From: Kordia antarctica
Lineage (GTDB): Bacteria > Bacteroidota > Bacteroidia > Flavobacteriales > Flavobacteriaceae
NCBI RefSeq assembly: GCF_009901525.1
Contig: NZ_CP019288.1
Location: forward strand, 5,361,501 to 5,425,500
Direction: 5' to 3'
DNA length: 64,000 nucleotides
The translations under genes were made by a program, and so were the position numbers. The notes below the pieces were generated by a model, which was not told the origin of the DNA, did no database searches, and worked only from the letters and a program-made list of their open reading frames with translations. Shown here one piece after another: positions 46,532-55,685 of this stretch. Each line of letters starts with the position of its first letter. The stretch's first letter is position 1.

Positions 46532-48067
46532 ATGCGAAAAAAAATAAATTATATCAGCTTAAGTATCTTCCTTTTTACGCTCATATCTTGTGGACAAAAA
46601 AAGGCGGAAATAGCTGAAGTAAAAGAAAAGAAGCAACCAAATATCATTTGGCTTATGGCAGAAGACATGAGTACAGATTTAGCATGTTATGGTTTGCCAA
46701 ATGTAAAAACACCATATTTAGATAAAATGGCTAAAGATGGCGTTCGGTTTGATAATGCTTTTGTAACAAATCCTATTTGCTCACCAAGTCGTTCGGCAAT
46801 GATAATTGGAACACATCAAGTAAAAACCAATACACATCATCATAGAAGTAATAGAGATGTAGTATTAGATTCAACTTTCAAACCATTTACGTATTGGTTA
46901 AAAAAAGCTGGGTATACTACAATTTTGGGGAATCATTCAGTCATGAATAAAGGACGTAAAATCGATGTTAATTTTAAACACGAAGCGATTGGTACTTGGG
47001 ACGGAAAAACAGAATTTGGTTTATTTGATAAATATGATACGTTTGAAAAAGCGGATGAACCTTTCTTTGCTCAAATTCAATTAGTTGCAACACACAGAGG
47101 TGATTGGTGGGATGAAGTTCGCAGTAAATCTGAGCATCCTGTAAATCCTGATACAGTTGAAATGCCGCCTTACATGGCAGATGATCCAGCAATACGATTG
47201 GATTGGGCTAAATACTTGGATCAAATTGAATATATGGACAACGAAGTTGGACTAATTTTCAAAGAACTTGAAGCCAAAGGAATGGCAGATAATACGGTTG
47301 TTATTTTTATAGGCGATAACGGACGTTGTAACATTCGTGGGAAAGGATATTTACACGATCCAGGATTACGAATTCCTTTAATTGTGTATTATCCTGAGCA
47401 ATTTGAAGGTGGAGAAATTAGAAAAGATGTCGTGAGCGCAACTGATATTACAGCAAGTATTTTAGATTTTGCAAATATTGATATTCCTGCATATATGACT
47501 GGACAACCTATGTTTGATGAAAATTTTAATAGAGAATATGTATATGGAGCGCGCGATTTATGGGATGAAATAGAAGAACAATCAAGAGCAATAACGTCTG
47601 GCGATTGGAAATACATCAGAAACGATACACCAGAAATTCCTTTTGATGCGCATCAGGCATATTTAGAATTTTACAGACCAGCAGTACACGTAATGCGTAG
47701 ACTAAAAAAAGAAGGGAAACTTACCAAAGAACAAGCTTTCTTCTTTCAAGATTCGAAACCTAAAGAAGAATTATACAACTTGAAAAATGATCCTTATGAG
47801 TTGGTCAATTTGGCACTCGATGTAAAATATACAGATGAATTAGCTAAAATGAGAGCCAAAACCAAAGCATTTGATACTGAAATGAAACCTGTAAGTGATG
47901 TTTACAATCCAAAACCGATGGATCAAACTATTGGTTTGGTTGAATGGATAAAAACGGAGCATCCAGAAATTAGAAAACAGATGGAAGAAGGCGTAGAAGT
48001 TGGTTTTAAAAAATGGGGAAAAAAGTACAGGGAGTATTTGAAGTCTCTGAAGTCTGAAAAAAAGTAA
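46532..48067 (+). CDS. Type I sulfatase (HHHR-block branch)
   Basis: 511 aa from the ATG at 46532; an upstream GTG at 46508 overlaps the previous gene and is not used. Lipoprotein precursor (LFTLISCGQKKA). NIIWLMAEDMSTDLACYG has Glu-Asp at the first metal site. CSPSRSAMIIG gives Cys83. VFIGDNGRCNIRGKG is the later active-site strand. THHHRSNRD after the signature links it to the sulfatase at 33340-34866, yet this copy keeps the standard CSPSR. The C-terminus is long and charged. Four bases separate it from the previous sulfatase. Two adjacent sulfatases in one operon suggest sequential removal of different sulfates. Confidence 0.9.
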   Translation: MRKKINYISLSIFLFTLISCGQKKAEIAEVKEKKQPNIIWLMAEDMSTDLACYGLPNVKTPYLDKMAKDGVRFDNAFVTNPICSPSRSAMIIGTHQVKTNTHHHRSNRDVVLDSTFKPFTYWLKKAGYTTILGNHSVMNKGRKIDVNFKHEAIGTWDGKTEFGLFDKYDTFEKADEPFFAQIQLVATHRGDWWDEVRSKSEHPVNPDTVEMPPYMADDPAIRLDWAKYLDQIEYMDNEVGLIFKELEAKGMADNTVVIFIGDNGRCNIRGKGYLHDPGLRIPLIVYYPEQFEGGEIRKDVVSATDITASILDFANIDIPAYMTGQPMFDENFNREYVYGARDLWDEIEEQSRAITSGDWKYIRNDTPEIPFDAHQAYLEFYRPAVHVMRRLKKEGKLTKEQAFFFQDSKPKEELYNLKNDPYELVNLALDVKYTDELAKMRAKTKAFDTEMKPVSDVYNPKPMDQTIGLVEWIKTEHPEIRKQMEEGVEVGFKKWGKKYREYLKSLKSEKK

Positions 48068-48091
48068 AAAAGAATTTTTATAACGAGAATT

Positions 48092-48126
48092 GTCCCCTTG
48101 AGGGGACTTTAGGGGTGTTTTTTATC
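48092..48126 (+). terminator. Terminator-like hairpin after the sulfatase operon
   Basis: GTCCCC-TTGA-GGGGAC (48092-48107) is followed by TTTAGGGGTG and a T run ending about 48123. The GTCCCCTTGAGGGGAC core is also a common flavobacterial dispersed repeat. It sits 25 bp after the stop codon. Confidence 0.55.
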
Positions 48127-48163
48127 GAATAACTTCTCTAGTCAAAAAAAATAAAATCAACAC

Positions 48164-50509
48164 ATGAAATATTTAAAAGGTATAGGATTATTAATAGTTG
48201 CAGCTTTAGCTTTTCAGTCTTGTAAAGATGCGGCTGTTAAGGAAAACCTAGGAATTAATGAAAATTGGAAATTTAGTAAAGTAGATGAATCAAAAGATTT
48301 AGAAGGACAAATTCATGCTTTAAGTTTTGACGATTCTGCATGGGAAACAGTCCATTTACCTCATACCGCCAATATAGAACCTTTAACAGTTAATAACCAG
48401 TGGCAAGGCATTTGTTGGTATCGCAAGCGAATTGATATTCCTAAAAGTGATAGCGATAAGAAAATATTTTTAGAGTTTGAAGCTGCGATGAATTATTCTA
48501 AAATATGGATAAATGGTATCGAAGTTACTGAGCATCAAGGTGGTTATTTACCTGTGGTTATGGATATTTCAAACTATGTAAAAGCAGGAGATGAGAATAT
48601 TATTGCTGTACGATTGGATAATACTGATAATTTAGTTACGGGTCCAAAACCATTAAAACGATTAGACTTTAACATGTATGGTGGTTTATATAGAAAAGCA
48701 AACGTAATTACAAAAGAGAAAATTTATATCTCACATGCCGTTTTGGCTAATAAAGTTGCCGGTGGCGGAATTTTTATCACGTACCCAAAAGTTTCCGAAG
48801 AAGAATCAGTAGTCAATGTTAAAACACACATTATCAACGAATACAAGGATTTGAAATCAATTGAACTTGTACAAACCATTTTTAGAAACGGAGAAGTTGT
48901 AGAGAAAACAACATCTTCTAACATAGAAATTGAAGCAGAAAAAGATATAGAATTAACAAAACAATTTGCCATTGTCAATGCTCATTTATGGTCGCCAAAA
49001 CATCCAAATTTATACAGTTTGGAAACAAAAGTACTTCAAGATGGCAAAGTCATAGACGAACAAACAACACGATTTGGAATCAGAGAATTTACATTTGATG
49101 ATGCACATCAACTCCACATCAATGGTAAAAAAACGTTTTTGCGTGGTGTAAATCGTCATCAGGAATATCCACACATTGGATATGCATTGTCAGACAACGC
49201 ACAATACAGAGATGCTAAAAAAATTAAAGATGCAGGTTTCGATTATATCAGATTGTCACACTATCCGCAATCGCCAGCATTTATGGACGCTTGTGATGAA
49301 TTAGGTTTGGTAGTTATGGATGTAATTATGGGATGGCAGTATTATAATGATACTGACAATTTTAGAAATTATTGTTACAACTCTGCAACGAATTTAGTTC
49401 GTAGAGATCGAAATCATCCGTGTGTATTAGGATGGGAAGTTTCGTTAAATGAAACTAAAACGATGCCTATTTATTTTATGGAAGAATTGCACACTATTGC
49501 CCATGCTGAATATCCAGGTGAAAACGTATATTCTGCTGGTTGGAAAGATGATGTATATGATATTTATTTAGAAGCGCGACAGCACAGAATATTAAGACCA
49601 CATCCATACAAAGAAAAACCGATTACCGTTTCAGAATATGGCGATTGGGAATATTATTCTAAAAATGCAGGGTTAAATCAAGATAAACTACCAAATGATT
49701 TACGTTTAGAATTAAGTAGTCGTCAAGCACGTGGTTTTGGCGAAAAAGCAATGCTAAACCAAGCGTACAATGTACAAGAAGCACATAACGATAACTTAAA
49801 TATGCGAGCCTTTTCCGATAGTTATTGGGTAATGTATGATTACAATAGAGGTTATCATGACAATATTGAACGATCTGGTTTAATGGATATTTTCAGGCTA
49901 CCAAAATTTGCATACTATTTCTATCAAAGTCAACGTGATATTGATGATGCAGCAATTCTTGAATTAGCAACTTATTGGAATGAAAAATCGCCAACGGATA
50001 TAACAGTATATTCAAATACTGATGAAGTTGAACTTTACTTAAATGATGAACTAATTGGAAAGCAACAACCTGATTCTGGAGCAAATACGGAGAATTTAAA
50101 GCATCCACCATTCACATTCAAATTAAATACATTTAAGGCAGGAACTCTAAAAGCTATCGGTTTTGTTGATGGAAAAAAAGTTGCTGAAGATACTGTCATC
50201 ACTCCACAAAAACCAACGGAGTTAAAAGTATGGTTAGACGAAAGTGACAAAGTACCAACTGCTGGGCAAAACGATGTGCTTTTTCTGTATGTTGCCGCGA
50301 TTGATGCTAATGGAACTGTACATCCAGATTTCTCTGAAACGATTACGTGGAATATTAATGGAAACGTCAAAGTAATGAATGTTGGAGCTATTAAAGCTGA
50401 AGCAGGAATTGCAACCGCAGTCATACAAATTGGCAATACTAAAGAAACAATACAAGTAGCTGCAAGTTCAAAAGAGCTCAAAGGTAATTTTGAATTTGAA
50501 ATAGAATAA
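48164..50509 (+). CDS. GH2 beta-galactosidase-like enzyme
   Basis: 781 aa lipoprotein precursor (AFQSCKDAAVKE). Order: sugar-binding beta-domain (about 25-200, VHLPHTANIEPL and NQWQGICWYRK), immunoglobulin-like domain (about 205-310), TIM barrel (about 315-600) with HINGKKTFLRGVNRHQEYP, acid/base Glu430 in GWEVSLNETK and nucleophile Glu491 in TVSEYGDWEYY, then a DUF4982-like and a C-terminal immunoglobulin-like domain. All match GH2. The acid/base strand reads VSLNE rather than the common SLGNE, a conservative variant. The probable role is removing beta-linked galactose from partly desulfated oligosaccharides. The gene is preceded by a terminator-like hairpin and followed by 148 bp, so it may be transcribed on its own. 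Confidence 0.85.
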   Translation: MKYLKGIGLLIVAALAFQSCKDAAVKENLGINENWKFSKVDESKDLEGQIHALSFDDSAWETVHLPHTANIEPLTVNNQWQGICWYRKRIDIPKSDSDKKIFLEFEAAMNYSKIWINGIEVTEHQGGYLPVVMDISNYVKAGDENIIAVRLDNTDNLVTGPKPLKRLDFNMYGGLYRKANVITKEKIYISHAVLANKVAGGGIFITYPKVSEEESVVNVKTHIINEYKDLKSIELVQTIFRNGEVVEKTTSSNIEIEAEKDIELTKQFAIVNAHLWSPKHPNLYSLETKVLQDGKVIDEQTTRFGIREFTFDDAHQLHINGKKTFLRGVNRHQEYPHIGYALSDNAQYRDAKKIKDAGFDYIRLSHYPQSPAFMDACDELGLVVMDVIMGWQYYNDTDNFRNYCYNSATNLVRRDRNHPCVLGWEVSLNETKTMPIYFMEELHTIAHAEYPGENVYSAGWKDDVYDIYLEARQHRILRPHPYKEKPITVSEYGDWEYYSKNAGLNQDKLPNDLRLELSSRQARGFGEKAMLNQAYNVQEAHNDNLNMRAFSDSYWVMYDYNRGYHDNIERSGLMDIFRLPKFAYYFYQSQRDIDDAAILELATYWNEKSPTDITVYSNTDEVELYLNDELIGKQQPDSGANTENLKHPPFTFKLNTFKAGTLKAIGFVDGKKVAEDTVITPQKPTELKVWLDESDKVPTAGQNDVLFLYVAAIDANGTVHPDFSETITWNINGNVKVMNVGAIKAEAGIATAVIQIGNTKETIQVAASSKELKGNFEFEIE

Positions 50510-50657
50510 TTTGTGTTAGAATGCCACTATTTAAAGGATTGGTTAAGATTTTTAAATGTTAATTTACTGTTAAGCACATATAATTTACTCATATATACAA
50601 GCGATTTATTGAATTAGATGAAGTTTACAACTGTATTCAATAATTCTAAATTTACGA

Positions 50658-52550
50658 ATGTCAAAACTTAAAAACGTTTCATGTTTATTTTTACAAGTAG
50701 TATTACTTTTCAATCTATCATGCTCAAAAACAGCATCGTTAGAAGGAGAAGTAATTGTATTTGATTTAAAAATTGCAGAAGACGCAACTCCAGCTTTGGT
50801 AGCTAGAATTCTTCAACATACAGACAAACCAATTTCAGAAATAAAATTTGAAAAAGGAACGTATCATTTTTATCCAGATAAAGGATTTGAAAAGTTTTGT
50901 TACATATCCAATCATGGAGATTTAATGGTAAATACACCTTTTCCAATAATTGATATACAAAACGTAACTATTGACGGTCAAGGATCAACCTTTATATTTC
51001 ATGGCGTCATGATTCCTTTTCTTATTAACGGAAGTAGTAATATTAACGTGAAAAACGTCTCAATAGATTGGGCACAAACGTTTCATAGTGAAGGATTAAT
51101 TGTTGCAAACGATGAAACCAACAACACCTTTGACATGCAAATTTCAGATGAATATCCGTATGAAATTCGTAATGATGAATTATGGTTTGTAAAAGAATAT
51201 TATCAACACACTATTGGGCAATCTATTTTATACGATCCAGAAAGAAAAGCAATAACTTTTCAAACAGAAGATTATACAGGTATTACCACGAAGTCAAAAA
51301 CTTCAATCAAACGCAATTTAGATAAGATTGATTACAAATATGAATATGATCGCCGTGATGTTGGTAATAAAAATATTGGCGTAGAAAATCGTGTAACAGT
51401 CAAAGAATTAAAGCCAGGTTTGCTTAGAGTTTTTGGGCATAAAAAGAAAATGCCGCCAGTTGGTAACATACTATCCATGAAAGGCGAACAAGGTTTAAAT
51501 AGAGTTGCGCCAGCTTTTAGTGTCACACATACAAAAGGATTTAATGCTTTAAATATAACGGTGCATCATGCAGGCGGAATGGGCATAATTGCCGAAAATT
51601 CTGAAGATCTTATTTTAGACAATTTCAATATAACACCATCTCAAGGTCGTATGGTTTCAACCACTGCAGATGCAACACACTTTGTTGGCTGTAGAGGTAA
51701 AGTGGTATTAAAAAATTGCACATTTGAAAATCAATTAGATGATGCTTCAAACATTCATGGTACGTATCAAAAAATTGTGGATGTTTTGGATGAATACAGC
51801 ATTGGTGTCAGAATGGGACATCATCAACAAAAAGCATTTGTAATTGGGCAACCAAACGATAATTTAGGATTTGTAAGATTGAGCAATTCATTCTTTCCCT
51901 ATGAAAAATCAACCATAAAAAACATTCAATACATCAACAATAGATATCAAATAATTACACTCAACGAAAAATTACCTAACGATGTCAAAGCAGGAGATTT
52001 AGTTGAAAACCTTGATGGGTATCCAGATTTATTAGTTCAAAACTGTATCATAAGAAATAACAGAGCGAGAGGTTTATTAATTTCTAATCCTGTAAACACA
52101 GTAATTGAAAACAACTTTTTTAGTACAGAAATGGAAGCACTTTTAATACCTGTAGAAAGTGGACATTGGTATGAATCTGGAAACGCAACAAATGTTCTTA
52201 TAAAGGGAAATACTTTTCAAGATTGTCAACATAGTGGATTTAATAGAGGTGTAATACGTTTTGATACTGATGATGATAACCAAAATATAGCTTTTAAAAA
52301 TATTAAAATTGAAAATAACACATTCAATCAATTCGATAATTTAATTCTTCAAGTTACAAATGCTGATGGTTTGCTATTTGAAGGAAACACAATTACAAAT
52401 TCAGGCACATTTCAACAACTATATCCAGAAAATCCAGCTTTAAGAATAAAAGCTTCAAAAAATATTGAATTCAAAAATAATACATACACTGGTAAAGCTT
52501 CAAAAATTATGGAATCTGACCAAGCATTATCAAAATTAACCTTTCAATAA
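50658..52550 (+). CDS. GH110 exo-alpha-1,3-galactosidase, second copy
   Basis: 630 aa lipoprotein precursor (NLSCSKTASLE). GH110 beta-helix: IKFEKGTYHFYP, VTIDGQGSTFIFHG, INVKNVSIDWAQTF, TTADATHFVGCRGKVVLKNC (Asp338 in the ADATHF block) and NQLDDASNIHGTYQ (Asp361-Asp362). It aligns with the copy at 26006-27820 over the whole length but at modest identity, so the duplication is old and specificity may differ (for example sulfated versus desulfated galactose). It is 30 bp before SusC, so probably co-transcribed with the transport genes. Confidence 0.88.
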   Translation: MSKLKNVSCLFLQVVLLFNLSCSKTASLEGEVIVFDLKIAEDATPALVARILQHTDKPISEIKFEKGTYHFYPDKGFEKFCYISNHGDLMVNTPFPIIDIQNVTIDGQGSTFIFHGVMIPFLINGSSNINVKNVSIDWAQTFHSEGLIVANDETNNTFDMQISDEYPYEIRNDELWFVKEYYQHTIGQSILYDPERKAITFQTEDYTGITTKSKTSIKRNLDKIDYKYEYDRRDVGNKNIGVENRVTVKELKPGLLRVFGHKKKMPPVGNILSMKGEQGLNRVAPAFSVTHTKGFNALNITVHHAGGMGIIAENSEDLILDNFNITPSQGRMVSTTADATHFVGCRGKVVLKNCTFENQLDDASNIHGTYQKIVDVLDEYSIGVRMGHHQQKAFVIGQPNDNLGFVRLSNSFFPYEKSTIKNIQYINNRYQIITLNEKLPNDVKAGDLVENLDGYPDLLVQNCIIRNNRARGLLISNPVNTVIENNFFSTEMEALLIPVESGHWYESGNATNVLIKGNTFQDCQHSGFNRGVIRFDTDDDNQNIAFKNIKIENNTFNQFDNLILQVTNADGLLFEGNTITNSGTFQQLYPENPALRIKASKNIEFKNNTYTGKASKIMESDQALSKLTFQ

Positions 52551-52580
52551 AACGAATCAAAACAAAATAAATCAACCCGT

Positions 52581-55500
52581 ATGAAAAACAAACAATCAAT
52601 TAATCAAGAAAGTTCAGCAAGGCGCTTGGTTCTTCTAATTTTAATGATATTTAGTATCTCCTTTAGCGGATATGCTCAAACTATTACTGGAGTTAAAGGA
52701 AATGTGACTACTGCTGAAGATGGATTGCCAATACCAGGTGTATCTGTTGTTATTAAAGGTACTACTACTGGTGTGGCTACAGATTTCGACGGAAATTACA
52801 CCATCAAGGCTAAACTAGGTGATATTTTAGAATTTACATATACAGGTTTAAAGTCTCAAACTGTTACGGTTACAAGTGGTACTTTAAATATAGCTATGGC
52901 GGAAGATGCTGAAAGTTTAGATCAAGTTATAGTAGTTGGATATGGTTCTGTAAAGAAAAAGGAAGTTACAGGTGCAGTAGCACGGATAAAATCTGAAGAT
53001 ATAGAGCAATTTGTGTCATCAGATATAGCATCTCGATTGCAAGGTCAAATTGCGGGTGTAAGTGTTTCTTCAAGTTCAGGAGAACCTGGAGAAGCTGCAA
53101 GTATTCAAATTAGAGGTATTACTTCTTTAAGCGGAACTAATACACCATTATTTGTTGTTAATGGAATCCCACAAATAGGAGATCCAGGATTATCAGCTAA
53201 CGAAATACAGACAATAGATATCCTTAAAGATGCTGCATCTACTGCAGTGTATGGATCTAGAGGAGCGGCTGGTGTTGTATTAATAACAACAAAGTCTGGT
53301 AAAGATGGTAAAATGAGTGTAGACTTCGACTATAATTATGGGCAACAATTTCTTGGTGTTGGTACACCATTAATGAATACAGAAGATCAATTATTCTATG
53401 AAATTAATACAGCCAACTATTTTGGAGGTTTTGATCCAGTTACTGTTAACAATCCAGAATGGTTAGGTAATGATAATACTTTTGATGAGTATGTTTTAGT
53501 AGATGCTGCAGAAGTAAAAACGTATAATTTGAATCTATCTGGAGGAACAGAGAAATTCTCTTATAATGCATCTGGAAGCTTGTTTGATCAAGATGGTTCA
53601 TTAGTCAATTCAAATTTTAAACGTTATAACGGTCGTATTTCAGCACAATATAATACCGATAATTGGAAAATTAATGCAAGTATAGCTACCACTAACGAAA
53701 ACAGAAGACGCGCTAGTGCAGGATTAATAATAACAGCAAGTAGATATAGACCTTATTTCCCTGAAATTGATCCAAATTCTGATGTTGTTTTTGATAATGG
53801 TGATGGAGGAACTAGAACACCTTCAATAGCATTAGGACAAGCACTTAAAAGAAAAGACGATAGCAATAGAGATAGAACAAATATTAATTTAGGTATTAGA
53901 CGTAAAATAGTTGAAAACTTAGACTTTATTACCAATGTTGGTTCGTCTATTACCAATGATAGTAGAGATATTTTTCGCCCAAGGTTTGATTTGGTTGATG
54001 TTGATAACGGAGAGATAACAACAGATCCTACGTTAAGTGGAATATCAGCAACACATACCAGAACTACTAAGTTTAGTTGGGATGCTGGATTAGATTTCAA
54101 AAAACAGTTTGGCAAACATAGTGTTTCAGCTCAAGCTGTTGTTACATTAGAAGAGGATAATAATAAAACGTTTCTCGCTTCAATAGAAGGTGTCTCAAAT
54201 AACTCAATTACCGTTTTAAATGGTGGTACTTTAAATGAAAATGTAGGAAGTGGTTTTAATTATACAACCAAAAGAGTTGGTACTTTAGGAAGAATACAAT
54301 ACAATTATGATGGTAAATATATTATCTCAGCATTGGCACGTTACGATGGTTCATCAAGATTTGGTAGAGAAGTTAGATGGGGAACATTTCCATCGGTCGC
54401 TGTTGCATGGAATGTGTCTAGTGAACCATTTTGGAAACCTTTAAAGACAGTTGTTAATAACTTTAAAATACGATTAAGTCACGGTCAAGTAGGTAACGAT
54501 AGTTTTAGTGATTATGAGTTTGCAAGTACAATTGCACCATTTGCAGATTATATATTTGATGAAAATGATGGTTCTGTTGATTTTGGATCAGCAATACGAT
54601 CGTATGCCAATAGAGATATTAAATGGGAAACCTCAATATCAAATAATATAGGAGTTGATATTTCATTGTTTAAAAATAAGGTTACCATAACGGCAGATTA
54701 TTATAACACTAAAAAAGAAGATATGCTCTTTCCAGTAACACTTCCAGGTTCTTCAGGAGCAGTATATGATTCAAACCTAATACTTAATGTCGGTAATATG
54801 ACTAATAAAGGGTTAGAGTTAGCTGTTAATTATAGAGGAGCAATAGGAAAAAGTAAGTTTAGAATAGGAGCAACCTTTACTACCAACGATAACGAAATTA
54901 CCAAAGTAGCAGGTGATGGTATAATTTATAATGGAAATTCTTCATTAATAAGTGGAGATACTGATACATACGCAACAACTGTTATTGCTGAGGGTTATGA
55001 AGCTGGCGCGTTTTTCTTACACGAAACTAATGGTACTATTAAGACACAAGAAGAGCTAGATATCTACAGACAATTTCCATCAAGAGCTAATGCAGAATTA
55101 GGTGATTTAAAATATGTAGATGCTAATGGCGATGGAAATATTACTACCGAAGATAGAACATATCATGGTAGCGGTTTGGCAGATTTTGAATATGGTATAA
55201 ACCTTAGATGGGAAGTTGGTCGTTTCGACTTTTCAATGAATTGGTTTGGTACATCTGGCGCCGAGATTTTAAACGGTAATAAAGCTGCTATGTATGGCTG
55301 GCAACGTCATCAAGATTTAGTAAATCAATGGACACCAGACAATCCTACATCTAATATTCCTTCGTTTAGAGGTCGTGGAAGAGAACATCCTAATTATGCA
55401 GGAACAACAGATTATTGGCTAGAGAATGGTGATTATTTAAGATTAAAACAAGCAACTTTAGGCTTTTTGCTTCCAAATGATGCTTGTAATAAAATAGGAT

Positions 55501-55667
55501 TGAGTAAATTAAGGATTTATTTAACTGCTCAAAACCCAATTACTTTTACAGGATACGATGGGTATGATCCAGAAGTAGGTAATAATAATGTGGCAAGAAG
55601 AGGTATCGATCAATCAAGATATCCAATTTCGGCAACATATAGTTTAGGAGTAAAACTTTCTTTTTAA
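52581..55667 (+). CDS. susC: SusC-like TonB-dependent outer-membrane transporter
   Basis: 1028 aa. Signal peptide to about residue 32 (FSGYAQT). A carboxypeptidase-regulatory-like domain (GVKGNVTTAEDGLPIPGVSV) is followed by the SusC-type plug (IVVGYGSVKKKEVTGAVARI ... SIQIRGITSLSGTNTPLFVV ... TIDILKDAASTAVYGSRGAA) and a 22-strand barrel ending in an aromatic ATYSLGVKLSF. This fits the SusC family in order and size. It imports oligosaccharides with SusD, driven by TonB. SusD starts 18 bp later. It is the only SusC/SusD set in the window and therefore the importer for the whole PUL. Confidence 0.95.
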   Translation: MKNKQSINQESSARRLVLLILMIFSISFSGYAQTITGVKGNVTTAEDGLPIPGVSVVIKGTTTGVATDFDGNYTIKAKLGDILEFTYTGLKSQTVTVTSGTLNIAMAEDAESLDQVIVVGYGSVKKKEVTGAVARIKSEDIEQFVSSDIASRLQGQIAGVSVSSSSGEPGEAASIQIRGITSLSGTNTPLFVVNGIPQIGDPGLSANEIQTIDILKDAASTAVYGSRGAAGVVLITTKSGKDGKMSVDFDYNYGQQFLGVGTPLMNTEDQLFYEINTANYFGGFDPVTVNNPEWLGNDNTFDEYVLVDAAEVKTYNLNLSGGTEKFSYNASGSLFDQDGSLVNSNFKRYNGRISAQYNTDNWKINASIATTNENRRRASAGLIITASRYRPYFPEIDPNSDVVFDNGDGGTRTPSIALGQALKRKDDSNRDRTNINLGIRRKIVENLDFITNVGSSITNDSRDIFRPRFDLVDVDNGEITTDPTLSGISATHTRTTKFSWDAGLDFKKQFGKHSVSAQAVVTLEEDNNKTFLASIEGVSNNSITVLNGGTLNENVGSGFNYTTKRVGTLGRIQYNYDGKYIISALARYDGSSRFGREVRWGTFPSVAVAWNVSSEPFWKPLKTVVNNFKIRLSHGQVGNDSFSDYEFASTIAPFADYIFDENDGSVDFGSAIRSYANRDIKWETSISNNIGVDISLFKNKVTITADYYNTKKEDMLFPVTLPGSSGAVYDSNLILNVGNMTNKGLELAVNYRGAIGKSKFRIGATFTTNDNEITKVAGDGIIYNGNSSLISGDTDTYATTVIAEGYEAGAFFLHETNGTIKTQEELDIYRQFPSRANAELGDLKYVDANGDGNITTEDRTYHGSGLADFEYGINLRWEVGRFDFSMNWFGTSGAEILNGNKAAMYGWQRHQDLVNQWTPDNPTSNIPSFRGRGREHPNYAGTTDYWLENGDYLRLKQATLGFLLPNDACNKIGLSKLRIYLTAQNPITFTGYDGYDPEVGNNNVARRGIDQSRYPISATYSLGVKLSF

Positions 55668-55685
55668 TAAAAAAAAATTAGAAAA

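Noticed and set aside
48092-48107. Special regulatory hairpin at GTCCCCTTGAGGGGAC
   Set aside because: This core is a common flavobacterial dispersed sequence; treated as a terminator-like repeat only.
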